NCBI RefSeq assembly: GCF_023006505.1 | Contig: NZ_JALBGV010000013.1 | Coordinates: forward strand, 1-64,000 | Origin: Neorhizobium sp. SHOUNA12A | GTDB lineage: Bacteria > Pseudomonadota > Alphaproteobacteria > Rhizobiales > Rhizobiaceae | DNA: 64,000 nt | Reading direction: 5' to 3' | Shown here: positions 33,269 through 42,521 of the stretch, one piece after another | How positions within the stretch are numbered: position 1 is the first letter of the stretch | Layout of the letters: every line of letters begins with the position of its first letter | Notes under the pieces: generated by a model | Databases searched by the model: none | What the model was told of the DNA's origin: nothing | What the model saw: only the letters and a program-made list of their open reading frames with translations | Translations under genes and position numbers: made by a program

Positions 33269-33886
33269 ATGAGCAAGCGCGAATCGTCCAAATACAAGAT
33301 CGACCGCCGTATGGGCGAAAACATCTGGGGTCGTCCGAAGTCCCCGGTGAACCGCCGCGAATACGGCCCGGGCCAGCACGGCCAGCGCCGCAAGGGCAAG
33401 CTTTCCGACTTCGGCGTGCAGCTGCGCGCCAAGCAGAAGCTCAAGGGCTATTACGGCGACCTGCGCGAAAAGCAGTTCCGCTCGATCTATGACGAAGCCA
33501 ACCGCCGCAAGGGCGACACTTCGGAAAACCTGATCGGTCTGCTCGAATCGCGCCTCGACGCGATCGTCTACCGCGCCAAGTTCGTTCCGACGGTCTTTGC
33601 TGCCCGCCAGTTCGTCAACCATGGCCACGTCACCGTCAACGGCGTTCGCGTCAACATCGGTTCCTACCGTTGCAAGGCCGGCGACGTCATCGAAGTCCGC
33701 CAGAAGTCGAAGCAGATGGTTACGGTTCTCGAAGCCGTTTCGCTCGCTGAACGCGACGTTCCGGACTATATCGAAGCCGACCACAACAAGATGGTTGCCA
33801 CCTTCGCCCGCGTTCCGGGCCTGAGCGACGTTCCTTACGCCGTTATCATGGAACCGCAGCTGGTCGTCGAATTCTACTCGCGTTGA
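33269..33886 (+). CDS. rpsD: 30S ribosomal protein S4
   Basis: Primary 16S rRNA-binding protein, 205 residues. N-terminal [26 protein letters not shown] and the [29 protein letters not shown] stretch are characteristic, and the S4 RNA-binding domain is at about residues 95-160 ([39 protein letters not shown]). It stands alone, not in the alpha operon, as is usual in alphaproteobacteria. AAGGAAAT precedes the ATG. Confidence 0.97.
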   Translation: MSKRESSKYKIDRRMGENIWGRPKSPVNRREYGPGQHGQRRKGKLSDFGVQLRAKQKLKGYYGDLREKQFRSIYDEANRRKGDTSENLIGLLESRLDAIVYRAKFVPTVFAARQFVNHGHVTVNGVRVNIGSYRCKAGDVIEVRQKSKQMVTVLEAVSLAERDVPDYIEADHNKMVATFARVPGLSDVPYAVIMEPQLVVEFYSR

Positions 33887-33922
33887 TGAATTGCCCTTCG
33901 GGGCGGTTCCGCGACACCAAAG

Positions 33923-33952
33923 AAAAAGCCGCCTTTCGGGGCGGCTTTTTTT
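33923..33952. terminator. Bidirectional terminator between rpsD and sthA
   Basis: AAAAAGCCGCC and GGCGGCTTTTTTT around a short TTTCG-type loop. It serves rpsD on plus and probably sthA, which ends 35 bases away, on minus. Confidence 0.88.
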
Positions 33953-33986
33953 CGTTTGATCGGACGGCTTGGCGAGAATTACCGCC

Positions 33987-35474
33987 TCACTTGGAGGCGG
34001 ATTTTTTCTTCTCGCTGGCAGGTTCCGTGGTGGTCGCGGTCGTGTCCGTGGACTGGGAGGTTGCGACCGGTGCTTCCTTCGGGCCTTCGCCCATGCGGTT
34101 CCAGGCGTCGAGGCCGGCGATCTTGTAGGCTTCGGCGAGCGTCGGGTAGTTGAACGTGTTCTCGACGAAATATTCGACGGTGCCCTTGAGGTTCAGGACT
34201 GCCTGGCCGATGTGGACGAGTTCAGTCGCCCCTTCGCCGACGATGTGGACGCCGAGCAGGCGGCGGGTCTTCAGCGAGAAGATCAGCTTCAGGAGGCCGG
34301 TATCGAGGCCCATGATATGGCCGCGCGAGGTCTCGCGGAAGCGGGCGATGCCGCATTCGTAGGGAATGCCGCGCTCCTTCATTTCCTCTTCGGTGAGGCC
34401 GCAGGTGGAGATTTCCGGCACGGCATAGATGCCGTAGGGGAAATATTTCTGCGGTTCCTTGGCAATCGCGCCGACGGCGACGCGCGCCGCGACGCGGCCT
34501 TGTTCCATCGAGGTCGAGGCGAGGCTCGGAAAGCCGACGACATCGCCGGCGGCATAGATGTTGGGAACGGAGGTCTCGAAGGTCTCGGGATTGACCTTGA
34601 GGCGGCCGCGGCTGTCGGCCTCGAGGCCGGCCGCGGCGAGGTTCAGCGTGTCGGTGGCGCCCATGCGGCCGGCGGCGAACAGCACCATGTCGGTAATGAT
34701 CTGGCGGCCGCTGTCCACGTGCACCATAACCTTGCCGTCCGGCAGCCGTTCCACCTTGTCCGCCTTCTGGCCGAGCAGCAGCTTCATGTTGCGGTCGCGC
34801 AACTGGTAGGTGAAGTCTTCGACGATTTCCTTGTCGATGAAGTCGAGCATCGTCGACTTGGGGTCGATGACGGTGACCGCCGTGTCCAGCGCGCTGAAGA
34901 TGGTCGCATATTCTATGCCGATGACGCCGGCGCCGATGACCACCATAGACCGGGGAAGCTGCTCGATTTCGAGCAGTTCGTCGCTGTCGAGAACCGTCTT
35001 GCCGTCGAAGGGCATGTAGTCGGGGCGGAAAGGCTTGGTGCCGACCGCAAGCAGGATCGACTTGCCCATGACGTGCATGACGTCGCCGTCGTCCTTGGCG
35101 ATTGCCATCGTGTCGGGCGTGACGAAAGTCGCCTTGCCACGGATGCTCTGGACGCGGTTTCGGGCGAACTGATGTTCCAGCACCTCGACCTCGTGGTCGA
35201 GTGTGATCAGCAGGCGACGACGCAGGTCCTCCGCACTGATCTCCTGCTTGACCCGATAGGCCTTGCCGTAGAAACCGCGCTCGCGCCAGCCGGACAGGTT
35301 GAGCGCCGTTTCGCGCAGCGTCTTCGACGGGATCGTGCCCGTATGGACCGATACGCCTCCGACCCTCTTGCCCTGTTCGACGACCAGAACCTTCTTGTCG
35401 AGCTTGGCTGCCTGGATGGCCGCGCGGCGACCGGCCGGTCCGCTGCCGACGACGATGAGGTCGTATTGGTTCAT
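33987..35474 (-). CDS. sthA: Soluble (Si-specific) NAD(P)+ transhydrogenase
   Basis: Cytoplasmic flavoprotein that reversibly moves hydride between NADPH and NAD+, usually to drain excess NADPH. It is a 495-residue member of the pyridine-nucleotide-disulfide oxidoreductase fold: FAD motif VVGSGPAGRRAAIQAAKL, NAD(P) motif VVIGAGVIGIEYATIF, and IYAAGDVVGFPSLASTSMEQGR. The redox-active Cys pair of the disulfide reductases is absent (GGVSVHTGTIPSKTLRE), as expected for SthA. A Ser/Thr/Lys-rich tail of about 25 residues follows the dimer domain. The motif TTGTGCACTGCAA, shared with the DUF1127/small-RNA cluster, lies 130 bases upstream of the start. Confidence 0.9.
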   Translation of the reverse strand: MNQYDLIVVGSGPAGRRAAIQAAKLDKKVLVVEQGKRVGGVSVHTGTIPSKTLRETALNLSGWRERGFYGKAYRVKQEISAEDLRRRLLITLDHEVEVLEHQFARNRVQSIRGKATFVTPDTMAIAKDDGDVMHVMGKSILLAVGTKPFRPDYMPFDGKTVLDSDELLEIEQLPRSMVVIGAGVIGIEYATIFSALDTAVTVIDPKSTMLDFIDKEIVEDFTYQLRDRNMKLLLGQKADKVERLPDGKVMVHVDSGRQIITDMVLFAAGRMGATDTLNLAAAGLEADSRGRLKVNPETFETSVPNIYAAGDVVGFPSLASTSMEQGRVAARVAVGAIAKEPQKYFPYGIYAVPEISTCGLTEEEMKERGIPYECGIARFRETSRGHIMGLDTGLLKLIFSLKTRRLLGVHIVGEGATELVHIGQAVLNLKGTVEYFVENTFNYPTLAEAYKIAGLDAWNRMGEGPKEAPVATSQSTDTTATTTEPASEKKKSASK

Positions 35475-35603
35475 GGGATGCTCCGCTCCGAATCTGACGG
35501 CTGCCGCAATGCGGCAGCACTCACGAATCCCTTTGTAGCCGCCTATTCTAAAGTTTTGATTGCGGCCCGTCCAAGCCTTGATTTCAATCTGTATGCATCA
35601 ATT

Positions 35604-35616
35604 TTGTGCACTGCAA
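35604..35616 (-). promoter_or_regulatory. TTGTGCACTGCAA element upstream of sthA
   Basis: Differs from the element before the small-RNA array (TTGTGCAGTGCAA) in one base. It is 130 bases upstream of the sthA start and 76 bases before the divergent FadR-type gene. Confidence 0.45.
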
Positions 35617-35667
35617 GAATTGCCGAAAAATTAACTTGACGGAGGTCAGGAAATGCCGTCCATTCGG

Positions 35668-35684
35668 ACCAATCAGAAATTGGT
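35668..35684 (+). promoter_or_regulatory. Operator-like inverted repeat before the FadR-type regulator
   Basis: ACCAAT-N5-ATTGGT is a perfect inverted repeat ending seven bases before the regulator's ATG, followed by two GGTAC copies. FadR-type GntR proteins often bind TGGT/ACCA half sites, so autoregulation is likely. Confidence 0.6.
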
Positions 35685-35691
35685 ACGATAA

Positions 35692-36432
35692 ATGGTACAG
35701 GATAAAGCCGGCGAGGCTCATGACAATTCGAGCTATGCGCTGGATCGCCTGAGGGAGCTTTTAAGGGCGGGGGAATTCGGTTCTGAGGGCCGCCTGCCGA
35801 CCGAACGGGCTTTGACCGATATGCTCGGCATTAGCCGGCGCGCGGTGCGACGTGCACTCGAGGTGCTCGAATCCGAAGGCCTCATCTGGCGCCGTCAGGG
35901 CTCAGGCACCTTTATCGGCGAAAGGCCGAGTGAGTGGAGCAACCACGTGGGCGCAATCGTCGCCGGCACGGACTTCATGGAGATCATGGAAGTCCGTCTG
36001 AGGATCGAACCGCAGCTCGCCCAGCTGGCGGCCATGCGTGCCAAGCCGGCGGATATCGTCAAGATGCAAGAGATCGCCTTGAAGATCATCGAGAGCAGCG
36101 ATGCCGACGCCCGCGAACTGTGGGATGGAACGCTGCACCGGTTGATCGCCCAGAGCGCCGGCAACCAGCTTTTCCTGTCGATCTTCGACGTCATCAATCG
36201 TGTCCGCCAGGACGAGGCATGGCGGGCGATCCGCGAGCGCGCCCGTTCGAGCGGCGACGCGGTCAACATCTCGTTTGCGCAGCACAAGACCATCATCGAG
36301 GCGATCGCCGAACGTGATCCGGTACGGGCAGGGGAGGCGATGCGCGAACACCTGCTGATGCTTCAGGAGCGGCTCATCCGCGCGACGTCCTTTGGCTCCG
36401 TGGAACAGGGATCGCTCAGCGAAGCAAGCTGA
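35692..36432 (+). CDS. FadR-subfamily GntR transcriptional regulator
   Basis: A 246-residue regulator. The winged-helix domain occupies about residues 10-75 (ALDRLRELLRAGEFGSEGRLPTERALTDMLGISRRAVRRALEVLESEGLIWRRQGSGTF). The all-helical FCD ligand domain follows (FMEIMEVRLRIEPQLAQLAAM, LHRLIAQSAGNQLF, HKTIIEAIAERDPVRAGEAMREHL with metal/ligand His positions). It is directly upstream of the peptide-type ABC importer and gamma-glutamyltransferase genes and probably controls them. The inverted repeat just before its start suggests it also controls itself. Confidence 0.9.
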   Translation: MVQDKAGEAHDNSSYALDRLRELLRAGEFGSEGRLPTERALTDMLGISRRAVRRALEVLESEGLIWRRQGSGTFIGERPSEWSNHVGAIVAGTDFMEIMEVRLRIEPQLAQLAAMRAKPADIVKMQEIALKIIESSDADARELWDGTLHRLIAQSAGNQLFLSIFDVINRVRQDEAWRAIRERARSSGDAVNISFAQHKTIIEAIAERDPVRAGEAMREHLLMLQERLIRATSFGSVEQGSLSEAS

Positions 36433-36518
36433 ATGGCCGCCATGCGGCCCACCACCAGAAGCCGGAAACCGGCCAAGACTAAAAACAGGAACCTAAAAAC
36501 AAGAGAGGAATGTTCATC

Positions 36519-38027
36519 ATGATGCGACTTACCAAGCTTACGACCGCGCTGCTGGCCGGCGCGCTTTTCGCCTTTCCGGCGCTTGCGGTCGATTTGCGCA
36601 TCGGGCTGCAGGACGATGCCGACGTTCTCGATCCGGCCCAGTCCCGCACCTTCGTCGGCCGTATCGTCTATACCGCCCTGTGCGACAAGCTGGTCGACGT
36701 TTCGCCCGACCTGAAGATCGTTCCCCAACTCGCCACCGAGTGGAAATGGTCCGCCGACGGCAAGGAACTGACGATGAAGATCCGCGAGGGCGTCAAGTTC
36801 CATGACGACACCCCGCTCGATGCCGCCGCCGTGGTTGCCACCATCGAACGTAATATGACCCTGCCGGAATCTCGCCGCAAGAGCGAACTGACGTCCGTCG
36901 CCAAGGTCGAGGCATCTGGTCCGCTGGAAGTCAAGTTCACGCTGAAGGCACCAGACGTGACGCTGCTCGCCCAGCTCTCCGACCGCGCCGGCATGATCGT
37001 CTCGCCGACCGCCGCCAAGGCGCTCGGCGCCAATTTCGGCTCCAAGCCTGTCTGCGCCGGTCCGTTCAAGTTTGTCGAGCGCGTCCAGCAGGACCGCATC
37101 GTGCTCGAAAAATTCAAGGATTACTGGAACAAGGACAAGATCTTCGTCGACAAGGTCACATACCTGCCGATCCCGGATACGACCGTGCGCCTTGCCAACC
37201 TGCAGTCGGGTGACCTCGACTTCATCGAGCGTCTGGCTCCGACCGACGTTACCGCCGTCAAGGGCAATTCGGGCCTGAAATACGATGCGACCGTCAACAT
37301 CGGGTACATGGCGCTCTACGCCAATATCGCCAACGGCGCGCGTGCCGACAATCCGTTCGGCAAGGACAAGCGCCTGCGCCAGGCCTTCTCGCTGGCGATC
37401 GACCGCGACGCCATGAATCAGATCGTTTATGAAGGCACCGCCGTTGGCGGCAATCAGCCTTTCCCGCCGAATAGCCCGTGGTTCAACAAGGCCATCCCGG
37501 TTCCGGCCCGCGACGTCGCCAAGGCCAAGGCCCTGATCAAGGCCGCCGGCTTCGATCGCGTGCCCGTCGAATTGCAGATCCCCAACAACCCGGTCGCCCA
37601 GCAGATGATGCAGATCCTGCAGTCGATGGTCGCCGAAGCCGGCTTTGACGTCAGCCTGAAATCGACCGAGTTCGCGACGCTGCTCGAAGAGCAGACCCGC
37701 GGCAATTTTCAGCTCAGCCGCTCCGACTGGTCCGGCCGTGTCGATCCGGATGGCAATATCCATCAGTTCATCACCTGCAAGGGCGGCATCAACGACGTGA
37801 AATACTGCAACCCGGACGTCGACAAGCTGCTCAATGAAGCGCGCGCCTCGACCGACGACGCGGTCCGCAAGCAGAAATACGATGCTGCGGGCGTGATCCT
37901 CAACGAAGACATGCCGGTCATCTATCTCGGTCATCAGTCGTGGATCTGGGCTTACAAGAAGAACGTCACGGGTTTCGTGCCCAATCCTGACGGCATGATC
38001 CGCCTGCAAGGCGTCAAGAAGGGCTAA
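36519..38027 (+). CDS. ABC transporter substrate-binding protein, peptide/glutathione type (family 5)
   Basis: Periplasmic binding protein of 502 residues. Signal peptide MMRLTKLTTALLAGALFAFPALA, then the SBP family 5 core (LRIGLQDDADVLDPAQSRTFVGRIVYTALCDKLV, ATEWKWSADGKELTMKIREGVKFHD, GPFKFVERVQQDRIVLEKF, RLRQAFSLAIDRDAMNQIVYEGTAV). Family members bind oligopeptides, glutathione or nickel chelates. The gamma-glutamyltransferase in the same operon favours glutathione or another gamma-glutamyl compound. ATG 36519 is chosen because the AGAGAGG site would be too close to ATG 36510. Confidence 0.88.
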   Translation: MMRLTKLTTALLAGALFAFPALAVDLRIGLQDDADVLDPAQSRTFVGRIVYTALCDKLVDVSPDLKIVPQLATEWKWSADGKELTMKIREGVKFHDDTPLDAAAVVATIERNMTLPESRRKSELTSVAKVEASGPLEVKFTLKAPDVTLLAQLSDRAGMIVSPTAAKALGANFGSKPVCAGPFKFVERVQQDRIVLEKFKDYWNKDKIFVDKVTYLPIPDTTVRLANLQSGDLDFIERLAPTDVTAVKGNSGLKYDATVNIGYMALYANIANGARADNPFGKDKRLRQAFSLAIDRDAMNQIVYEGTAVGGNQPFPPNSPWFNKAIPVPARDVAKAKALIKAAGFDRVPVELQIPNNPVAQQMMQILQSMVAEAGFDVSLKSTEFATLLEEQTRGNFQLSRSDWSGRVDPDGNIHQFITCKGGINDVKYCNPDVDKLLNEARASTDDAVRKQKYDAAGVILNEDMPVIYLGHQSWIWAYKKNVTGFVPNPDGMIRLQGVKKG

Positions 38028-38111
38028 GCCTCCCGTGCCGCATGGGAGTGGACCCGTGCGGCACTTTTCCGCATCGCTTCGTAACAATGTTGCTCAACGG
38101 GGGACGGCGTC

Positions 38112-39059
38112 ATGCCTGTCTACATCGGAAAGCGTCTGCTGGTCGCCATCCCGACCTTGCTGATCATCTCCATTTTTGTCTTTTCGCTGCAGAAATTGTT
38201 GCCCGGCGATCCCATCCTGGCGATGGCCGGCGAGGAGCGCGACCCTGCGGTCATCGAATTCCTGCGCGACAAATACCGCCTGAACGATCCGGTCGTGGTG
38301 CAATATTTCTATTGGCTCGGAGGTGTGCTGACCGGCGACTTCGGCATCTCGCTGCGCACCAACCAGCCGGTCCTGGAACTGATCCTCCAGAAGCTGCCGG
38401 TGACGATCCAGCTTGCCGTGATGGCGATGTTCTTCGCCATGCTGATCGGCATTCCGATCGGCATCCTGGCAGCGGTCAAGAAGAACACCTTCATCGACTA
38501 CGTCGCCAATGTGCTAGCGCTGACGGGCCTGTCGATCCCGAACTTCTGGCTGGGTATCATGCTCATCCTGTTGATCTCGGTGCAGCTCGGCTGGCTGCCG
38601 GCCTCCGGCTTCGAGTCGATCTTCGTCGATCCCGTCCGGTCCCTGCAGACCATGGTCATGCCGGCCTTCGTGCTCGGCAATGCGCTGGCCGCGACGCTGA
38701 TGCGCCATACCCGCTCGGCGATGATCGGCGTACTCAGCGCCGACTATATCCGCACCGCCCGCGCCAAGGGCCTGTCGCCGCGCGAAGTGGTGCTCAGCCA
38801 CAGTTTCCGCAATGCGCTTCTGCCGGTCGTGACGCTGTCGGCGCTGCTGTTCGGTGAACTGCTCGCCGGCGCGGTGCTGACCGAACAGATCTTCACCATT
38901 CCGGGCTTCGGCAAGCTGATCGTCGATGCCGTCTTTAATCGCGATTACGCGGTGGTGCAGGGCGTCGTGCTGTGCACGGCAGTCGGCTTCATCTTGATGA
39001 ACCTCATCGCCGACGTTCTTTATGTCCTGCTCAATCCGCGTCTGAGGGCCACCCTATGA
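38112..39059 (+). CDS. ABC transporter permease, DppB/GsiC type
   Basis: Inner-membrane permease of 315 residues with about six helices. The N-terminal helix MPVYIGKRLLVAIPTLLIISIFVFSL and the large periplasmic loop with LPGDPILAMAG are typical of DppB/GsiC. The EAA-type coupling loop is YIRTARAKGLSPREVVLSHSFRNALLPVVT. It ends in an ATGA overlap with the second permease, so the two are translated together to form the transmembrane pore. Confidence 0.92.
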   Translation: MPVYIGKRLLVAIPTLLIISIFVFSLQKLLPGDPILAMAGEERDPAVIEFLRDKYRLNDPVVVQYFYWLGGVLTGDFGISLRTNQPVLELILQKLPVTIQLAVMAMFFAMLIGIPIGILAAVKKNTFIDYVANVLALTGLSIPNFWLGIMLILLISVQLGWLPASGFESIFVDPVRSLQTMVMPAFVLGNALAATLMRHTRSAMIGVLSADYIRTARAKGLSPREVVLSHSFRNALLPVVTLSALLFGELLAGAVLTEQIFTIPGFGKLIVDAVFNRDYAVVQGVVLCTAVGFILMNLIADVLYVLLNPRLRATL

Positions 39060-39931
39060 CCACGATCGACCAAGCGCCGCCGGTTGCGGCAGCCAAGCGC
39101 GACAAGAGCCGCGCCTGGCGCAAGATGAAGAAGAACCGAAGCGCGCTTGTCGGCGCCGTCTTCGTCCTGTTCTTCGCAATCCTCGCGGCCAGCGCGCCGA
39201 TCCTGCCGATCATCGATCCCGTCGCGACAAGCTGGACGGCGATCCGCAAGGCGCCTTCCGCCTTGCACTGGCTCGGCACCGACGATCTCGGCCGCGACAT
39301 TCTTTCCCGCATGATCTGGGGCGCCCGGGCATCGCTGATGGCCGGCGTATTCTCGGTTGCGATAGCGGTCGGCATCGGTGTGCCCTTCGGCCTCGTCTCC
39401 GGTTATTTCGGCGGCTGGGTGGACATGGTAATCTCGCGCATCACCGAAGCGCTGCTCGCCATGCCCTTCCTGATCATGGCGATCGCGCTTGCGGCATTTT
39501 TGGGCCCGAGCCTGATGAATGCGATGATCGCCATCGGCCTGTCCGCCATGCCGATCTTCGTGCGGCTGACTCGCGGTCAGGTCCTGGCGGTCAAGACCGA
39601 GGACTATGTCGAAGGCGCACGTGCCGTTGGCCTGAACCACTTTGAAATCATGACCCGCTACATCCTGCCCAACGTCTTTGCCCCGATCATCGTCCAGGCG
39701 ACGCTGACGATCGCAACCGCGATCATCGCCGAGGCGAGCCTTTCCTTCCTCGGCCTCGGCCAGCAGCCGCCATCCCCGTCCTGGGGCTCGATGCTGAACG
39801 TCGCCAAGAACTTCCTGAGCCAGGCGCCCTGGATGGCGATGTGGCCGGGTGCGGCGATCTTCCTCGTCGTTATTGGTTTCAATCTCCTGGGCGATGGCCT
39901 GCGCGATGCGCTGGATCCCCGCGAAGCATGA
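39056..39931 (+). CDS. ABC transporter permease, DppC/GsiD type
   Basis: Second permease of 291 residues, about six helices. The cytoplasmic N-terminus (RAWRKMKKNRSALVGAVFVLF) and the periplasmic HWLGTDDLGRDILSRMIWGARASLMAGV are diagnostic of DppC-type subunits. The coupling loop is YVEGARAVGLNHFEIMTRYILPNV. It overlaps the first permease by four bases, and the gamma-glutamyltransferase gene starts 37 bases after its stop. Confidence 0.92.
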   Translation: MTTIDQAPPVAAAKRDKSRAWRKMKKNRSALVGAVFVLFFAILAASAPILPIIDPVATSWTAIRKAPSALHWLGTDDLGRDILSRMIWGARASLMAGVFSVAIAVGIGVPFGLVSGYFGGWVDMVISRITEALLAMPFLIMAIALAAFLGPSLMNAMIAIGLSAMPIFVRLTRGQVLAVKTEDYVEGARAVGLNHFEIMTRYILPNVFAPIIVQATLTIATAIIAEASLSFLGLGQQPPSPSWGSMLNVAKNFLSQAPWMAMWPGAAIFLVVIGFNLLGDGLRDALDPREA

Positions 39932-39968
39932 TGACCGCGCGAAGCGTGATGTGAAAGGACCTATACCC

Positions 39969-41753
39969 ATGACTGAATTCACCACACGGCCGGAAATCCT
40001 CGGCACGTTCGGGGTCGTCACCTCGACCCACTGGATCGCTTCGGCCGTCGGCATGGCGATCCTCGAAAAGGGCGGCAATGCCTTCGATGCGGCCGTTGCA
40101 ACCGGCTTCGTGCTGCAGATCGTCGAGCCGCATCTCTGCGGCCCGGGCGGCGACATGCCAGCCGTCTTCTATTCGAAGAAAAAGGACAAGGTCGAAGTCA
40201 TCTGCGCCCAGGGGCCGGCGCCGGCTGACGCCACCATCGAGCATTACGCGTCGGAAGGCCTGAAGCTGATCCCCGGCGACGGCCTGCTCGCGACCGTCAT
40301 CCCCGGCGCCTTCGACGGCTGGATGCTGATGCTGCGCGACTACGGCACGATGAGCGTCCGCGACGTGCTCGAGCCGGCGATCTATTACGCCGAGCACGGC
40401 CACCCGATGCTTGCCCGCGTTTCCGCCACCATCAAGGGGCTGGCGAGCTTCTTCGAGACCGAGTGGCCGACATCCTACGCTACCTGGCTTCCGGGCGGCG
40501 TGGCTCCCGAAGCGCAGAGCAACTTCAAAAACCCGGTGCTTGCCGAGACCTGGAAGCGTCTCATCGCCGAGGCTGAAGCCAAGACCGGCCGCGAAAACCA
40601 GATCGAGGCCGCTCGGGACGCTTTCTATCGCGGCTTTGTCGCCGAGGCGATCGACCGTTATGTCTCGACGGCCGAAGTCATGGATGCGAGCGGCGCCCGC
40701 CACAAGGGCGTGCTGACCGCCGACGATATGGCCAACTGGCGGGCGACCGTCGAGGCGCCGCAGACCTATGACTATCACGACTGGACCGTCGCCAAGACGC
40801 CGGCCTGGGGGCAGGGGCCTGTGCTTCTGCAGTCGCTGGCGCTGCTGAAGGGCTTTGACCTCTCGGCGATGGATCCGGCCGGACCGGATTTCGTGCATAT
40901 TGTCGTCGAGGCCATGAAGCTCGCCTTCGCCGACCGCGAAGTTTATTACGGCGACCCGGATTTCGCGCAGATCCCGACCGAATACCTGCTGTCGGAAGGC
41001 TACAATGCCGAGCGCCGCAAGCTGATCGGCAAGGAAGCCTCGCTGGAGCTGCGGCCAGGCCGCGTGCCCGGCTACGACCACCAGTTTGACCTCACCATGG
41101 GCATGCTGGCGGAAGTGAGCGGCAAGGGCGCGGTCTACGAGCCGACCATGTCGCATCTCACGGAGAAGCGCGGCGACACGGTCCATATCGACGTCATCGA
41201 CCGCTGGGGCAACATGGTCTCGACCACGCCGTCGGGCGGCTGGCTGCAGTCCTCGCCGATCGTGCCGGGCCTCGGTTTTGCCCTGAACTCCCGCGCCCAG
41301 ATGTTCTGGCTGAAACCCGGCCTGCCGACCTCGCTGGAACCGGGAAAACGTCCGCGCACGACGCTCACTCCGTCGCTGGCCCTGCATGAGGGCCGTCCGA
41401 CTTTGGTGTTCGGCACGCCCGGAGGCGACCAGCAGGATCAATGGCAGTTGCCGTTCTTCCTGCGATACGTCCACCACAAGCCGAACCTGCAGGCGGCGAT
41501 CGACATGCCGCTGTTCCACACCACGCATTTTCCCGGCTCCTTCTATCCGCGCACCAGCCAGCCGGGACACATCATGGTGGAGAGCAATATCGGTACCGAC
41601 GTGCTCGCCGAGTTGCGCAGCCGCGGCCACCAGATCACCGTTGCCGATCCCTGGAGCGTCGGCCGGCTGACCGCCGCACGCCGCGACGCGGACGGATTGT
41701 TGCGGGCAGCTGCAACGCCGCGCTTGATGCAGGCTTACGCGGTCGGGAGATAA
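39969..41753 (+). CDS. Gamma-glutamyltransferase family protein, apparently cytoplasmic
   Basis: A 594-residue Ntn-hydrolase of the GGT family, which cleaves gamma-glutamyl bonds after self-processing into two chains. The N-terminal region (FGVVTSTHWIASAVGMAILEKGGNAFDAAVATGFVLQIVEPH, GPGGDMPAV) is typical. The predicted nucleophile is Thr404 in DTVHIDVIDRWGNMVSTT, where the usual TTH reads TVH but the first Thr is kept. The later GGWLQSSP replaces the classical glycine pair region. There is no signal peptide, unlike E. coli GGT, so it probably acts inside the cell on imported substrate. A start at 39849 would run inside the upstream permease and is rejected. Substrate is not certain. Confidence 0.87.
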   Translation: MTEFTTRPEILGTFGVVTSTHWIASAVGMAILEKGGNAFDAAVATGFVLQIVEPHLCGPGGDMPAVFYSKKKDKVEVICAQGPAPADATIEHYASEGLKLIPGDGLLATVIPGAFDGWMLMLRDYGTMSVRDVLEPAIYYAEHGHPMLARVSATIKGLASFFETEWPTSYATWLPGGVAPEAQSNFKNPVLAETWKRLIAEAEAKTGRENQIEAARDAFYRGFVAEAIDRYVSTAEVMDASGARHKGVLTADDMANWRATVEAPQTYDYHDWTVAKTPAWGQGPVLLQSLALLKGFDLSAMDPAGPDFVHIVVEAMKLAFADREVYYGDPDFAQIPTEYLLSEGYNAERRKLIGKEASLELRPGRVPGYDHQFDLTMGMLAEVSGKGAVYEPTMSHLTEKRGDTVHIDVIDRWGNMVSTTPSGGWLQSSPIVPGLGFALNSRAQMFWLKPGLPTSLEPGKRPRTTLTPSLALHEGRPTLVFGTPGGDQQDQWQLPFFLRYVHHKPNLQAAIDMPLFHTTHFPGSFYPRTSQPGHIMVESNIGTDVLAELRSRGHQITVADPWSVGRLTAARRDADGLLRAAATPRLMQAYAVGR

Positions 41754-41756
41754 GCC

Positions 41757-42521
41757 ATGACCTGGTCGATCGTCGCACGCGACCCCGCGACGGGTCATTT
41801 CGGCATCGCCGTCGCCAGCCGCTTCTTCGCGGTCGGCGCCGCAGTGCCGCATATCAAGGGCAGGGTAGGCGCCGTTGCCACCCAGGCCTTCGTCAGCCCG
41901 CTCTATGGCACGGATGGACTGAAGCTTCTGGAAGATGGCAGGAGCCCGCAGGAGATCGTCGAGGTGCTGACGGCGCGCGATGATGGCCGCCGCCAGCGCC
42001 AGTTCCACCTGATCGACGCCCATGGCCGCAACGCCGCGTATACCGGCGAGATCTGCGTCGACTGGGCCGGCCATCTGGTCGACGACAACGTCTCCGTCGC
42101 CGGCAACATGCTGGCCGGGCCGCAGGTGATCGCCGAGACGCTTAGGGTCTACAGGCAAAAGACGGTCGAAGGGGCGCCGCTTGCCGCACGCCTGCTCGCC
42201 GCCATGGATGCAGGCGAGGCCGCCGGCGGCGACAAGCGCGGCAAGCAGTCTGCCGCCATGGTCCTCTATCGCGACCAGGATTACCCGTGGCTGCGCATCA
42301 ATGCCGACGACCACGCCGATCCGCTCGGCGAACTCCGCCGGCTCTACGCGGTGGCGCAGGAGCGTTTCCTGCATGTCGCAGAAACCATGCCGACCCGCGA
42401 AAACCCGCACGGCATGATCGACCGCCGGGTCATCGACCAGAAGATCGCCGAACTCGAAGCCGCCCGCGAGGCGGAAGGCTGCGCCTCGGCCTCCTTTGCC
42501 ACCCCGTGGAAGCCCCAATGA
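41757..42521 (+). CDS. DUF1028 family protein (predicted Ntn-hydrolase)
   Basis: A 254-residue protein of the DUF1028 family, whose N-terminus MTWSIVARDPATGHFGIAVASRFFAVGA resembles an Ntn-hydrolase. After removal of Met, Thr2 could be the nucleophile; this is inference. Later conserved pieces are VGAVATQAFVSPLYGTDGLKLL, DDNVSVAGNMLAGPQVI and DKRGKQSAAMVLYR. It begins three bases after the GGT-like gene and overlaps the fused ATPase by four bases, so it belongs to the same operon and may process the same imported compound. Confidence 0.87.
   Translation: MTWSIVARDPATGHFGIAVASRFFAVGAAVPHIKGRVGAVATQAFVSPLYGTDGLKLLEDGRSPQEIVEVLTARDDGRRQRQFHLIDAHGRNAAYTGEICVDWAGHLVDDNVSVAGNMLAGPQVIAETLRVYRQKTVEGAPLAARLLAAMDAGEAAGGDKRGKQSAAMVLYRDQDYPWLRINADDHADPLGELRRLYAVAQERFLHVAETMPTRENPHGMIDRRVIDQKIAELEAAREAEGCASASFATPWKPQ

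Noticed and set aside
33969..35639. Plus-strand frame of 556 codons opposite sthA
   Set aside because: Shadow of sthA; the minus-strand frame has clear FAD and NAD motifs.
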